From Tubiluchus corallicola (lineage: Eukaryota > Priapulida > Priapulimorpha > Priapulimorphida > Tubiluchidae), in the NCBI GenBank assembly GCA_030141605.1, contig JAQGDQ010000029.1:863501-923500 (forward strand): DNA of 60,000 nt. The letters run 5' to 3'. Numbering within the stretch: position 1 is the first letter of the stretch; each line of letters opens with the position of its first letter. Below are positions 57,796-60,000 of the stretch, piece by piece. The position numbers were made by a program, and so were the translations under genes. The notes beneath the pieces were generated by a model. The model was not told the DNA's origin. It saw nothing but the letters and a program-made list of their open reading frames with translations, and ran no database searches.

Positions 57796-60000
57796 GCAAA
57801 CATGAATCAAATAGATATAAAAGAGGAGAGGTTGCAAAAACCACGATTAATAATTTGCGGTAGGTGATTTGTTTCGCTGTATAAGATCTGCTGTGATTGA
57901 TTGTCAAGGTTAATTTCAACTATATTATCTCTTTCAAACAGGGATATTTACCGAGATTATAATATAGGCTGCGAATGGCCTATTTCTTTTGTTCTTTGCC
58001 AAATCTTCCTGTGTGTCTAGTACTCTCTCCATAACCACAATGGTAAACTAACTATTGAGAGTTTTGTTTTATTTGAAGGGCACCAGAAACAACGCTTTTT
58101 AATCTGTGTAATTCGATTGTAATAAGCATCCTTCTCCAAGGGCGGGCGTTAGAGCATTCTATTTTCTTTTCCTTTCTTTCTCCACTTGGTGTCACCTGAC
58201 ATTACGAAGATTACTAGTGACTGAGTTGTCTGGTACATGTATTTGTCAACTCTAGCGGACTGATTATATTATTTGAAAGAATTAAGGGTGCATGTATGTG
58301 CTTAAGACTCAATGAAGGATTATTATTTTTAAGTACTTATTCATTACGGCGCATCTTTAAAACAACATAAGCCTAGTTCTGGCACATGCAAAGCTGCGAA
58401 TAATAGCATGCACTCTATTAAATTCCAATAAGCAATACTGTTTATTTAAATGTAATCTTTTCAATTTTCTCTGCACAAAGATTCACCTGTCCATTTTATA
58501 TAATTTATGTGATGTATGCCTGAGTTTTTCAGGTTACACGCGAACTTGACAAAGCGTTCCACTTCAAGTGATTGCTAATTAAAAACGTCAAGCTTTGTAG
58601 CGTTAAAATGTCCTGTCAGTTTTCGAGGCAACGAAAAAGCAATTATGCAAAAAAGAAAGAAAACGGGCAGTGTCAAAAACACCAAAAATGCTCAAAACAC
58701 TTGTTGCAAGTTGTTTGAGCCTAAAACACATGTTCCAGCTGTTTGAACAGACGCTACATGACGTGTATTCGTTAATCATGCGCTCATTACAATGTTTGCC
58801 TTTGACTTTGCCAACCAAACAAGATAGGAAACTCTATAAAAAGGAAAAATTTCAGGTTGAAGTAGATATTTTTGTGGAGAAAATTGAGTAACATAGTAGA
58901 TAAATGCGTGTGTGGCACGGTAGCTATTGTACGGTGTACGCATGTAGTAGTTTTATTGTATGTGTGTGTTGATATTATGGGTTTTAACTGGAATAAAATG
59001 CATGTTATCTTTTTTATATGAAGAATGCTTGGATCGGTGCTTGGAAATATGAGATTGTGTGAGCTTTCTGCAGCTTCAAATGAATTAATACGCTTCACTG
59101 CTGATTTAAGCGAGCATGCTACCACCCTCGCCGCTGTTAGTTCAGCAATTTCCCACTGGAGGACTTTTACTCGTACTGTGTAAATTATAACTAACTCAGT
59201 TACTTTTAGGCAAACAGCCTGCTTACTGCCATGTCTGGCTTATGACTCAGAGCAAACGATTTCAAAAAGCAAATGATTTTTTCTTAGGTTCTTTTTTATA
59301 TATCACGTGGAATATGGGACTAGAATAGTCAAAAGCTGTCGTGTTCGATTTTCTGAATTTCCTCACCCGTATTTTTTTCCAATGCAGTCAATGCATAAAA
59401 TCTGCTCAAAAAGAGTAGCCCATCCTCTAATTTTCGATTTTTTTCTAATTTGGTGCCAATTGATTGTTAAATTTAAATGGTTGTTTACGATCGGTAAGTT
59501 AAAAGATTTTTAATAGACGCCATCTATACAGACCAGTTTCAATTTCAAAGCTCAATTGACTATTGTGGTTTACGCGTTCGTCTGCAAGTTACTAGTTTAC
59601 GAGGTAAATGATGAGTTTGCGTTTCAGTCAACAACAGTTGATTTACAGTTGAACTTCCTAACGACTTGCCGCTTTTATTACCTTAGAACGATGCGTGATT
59701 ATCACCGGCTATGCATGAAAGCTGACCACAAACTTTAATGGTTTTCTCTGAGCTATTAATTCTAGAATCGCTTGGAGGAGTTTAAGTTACGGGTATTGTA
59801 TACTAGTGGGTGAAAGCTGTGATTTGTGGTAATTTGTTTTCGAAAATTTTAAGTTTACATTTTGTTGAAAAATTATTTGTGATTGTTGTTTGCTTAATTT
59901 TTTCACTGGCGCTTACACTAGCTCAACCCCTTCTCTTTCATATTATGCTCTTTATTATTTAACAACCCATCATTTTTTAACATTTTCTCCACGAGAAGGC
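57796..60000. other. no gene recognised
   Basis: AT-rich spacer. Open frames up to 112 codons (58787-59125, minus) show no protein-like features. Confidence 0.5.

Overview
This is a window of animal nuclear DNA. Genes are split by spliceosomal introns with GT..AG borders, the background is AT-rich, and it holds transposon families typical of metazoans: a Ty3/gypsy LTR element, a tRNA-derived SINE, foldback/MITE-like elements and many microsatellites. The species cannot be named from sequence. The repeat content and protein divergence fit an invertebrate, possibly aquatic, but that is inference.

Genes occupy only the first third. (1) At 534-979 (+) lies the 3' terminal exon of an ankyrin-repeat and SOCS-box (ASB-type) gene whose upstream exons are outside the window. 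(2) From 4876 to 20205 (+) a complete PYROXD2-type gene can be reconstructed in 13 coding exons with consistent phases. The summed coding length is 1740 nt (579 residues), close to the 581 residues recalled for the human protein. It encodes a mitochondrial FAD-dependent oxidoreductase related to phytoene desaturases. (3) A Ty3/gypsy LTR retrotransposon (15178-19890, minus strand) sits in the last PYROXD2 intron. It has 211-bp LTRs that differ at one base and a perfect 5-bp GTTTT target duplication, so it inserted recently. Its gag-pol frame is nearly complete but broken by one in-frame stop and one frameshift.

From about 20.2 kb to 60 kb I find no gene I can defend. The stretch contains a ~490-bp foldback element flanked by TA, another inverted-repeat element near 21.7 kb, a family of GGTAAAAATGGCACA repeats in inverted arrangement at three loci, degenerate tRNA-like sequences, tandem duplications and microsatellites. 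It also has several less AT-rich, transcription-factor-site-dense islands (33.8, 35.4, 43.1-43.6, 45.3-45.7, 46.3-46.6, 50.5-50.9 and 54.7-55.05 kb) that look more like conserved regulatory DNA or isolated exons than neutral spacer. A few exon-like segments with good splice borders (best: 46356-46413, minus) suggest that a large-intron gene or a noncoding transcript may cross the region, but I could not assemble one.

No clearly new multi-gene system is visible. The best leads are the young LTR insertion in a metabolic gene, the foldback element families, and the possible regulatory desert.
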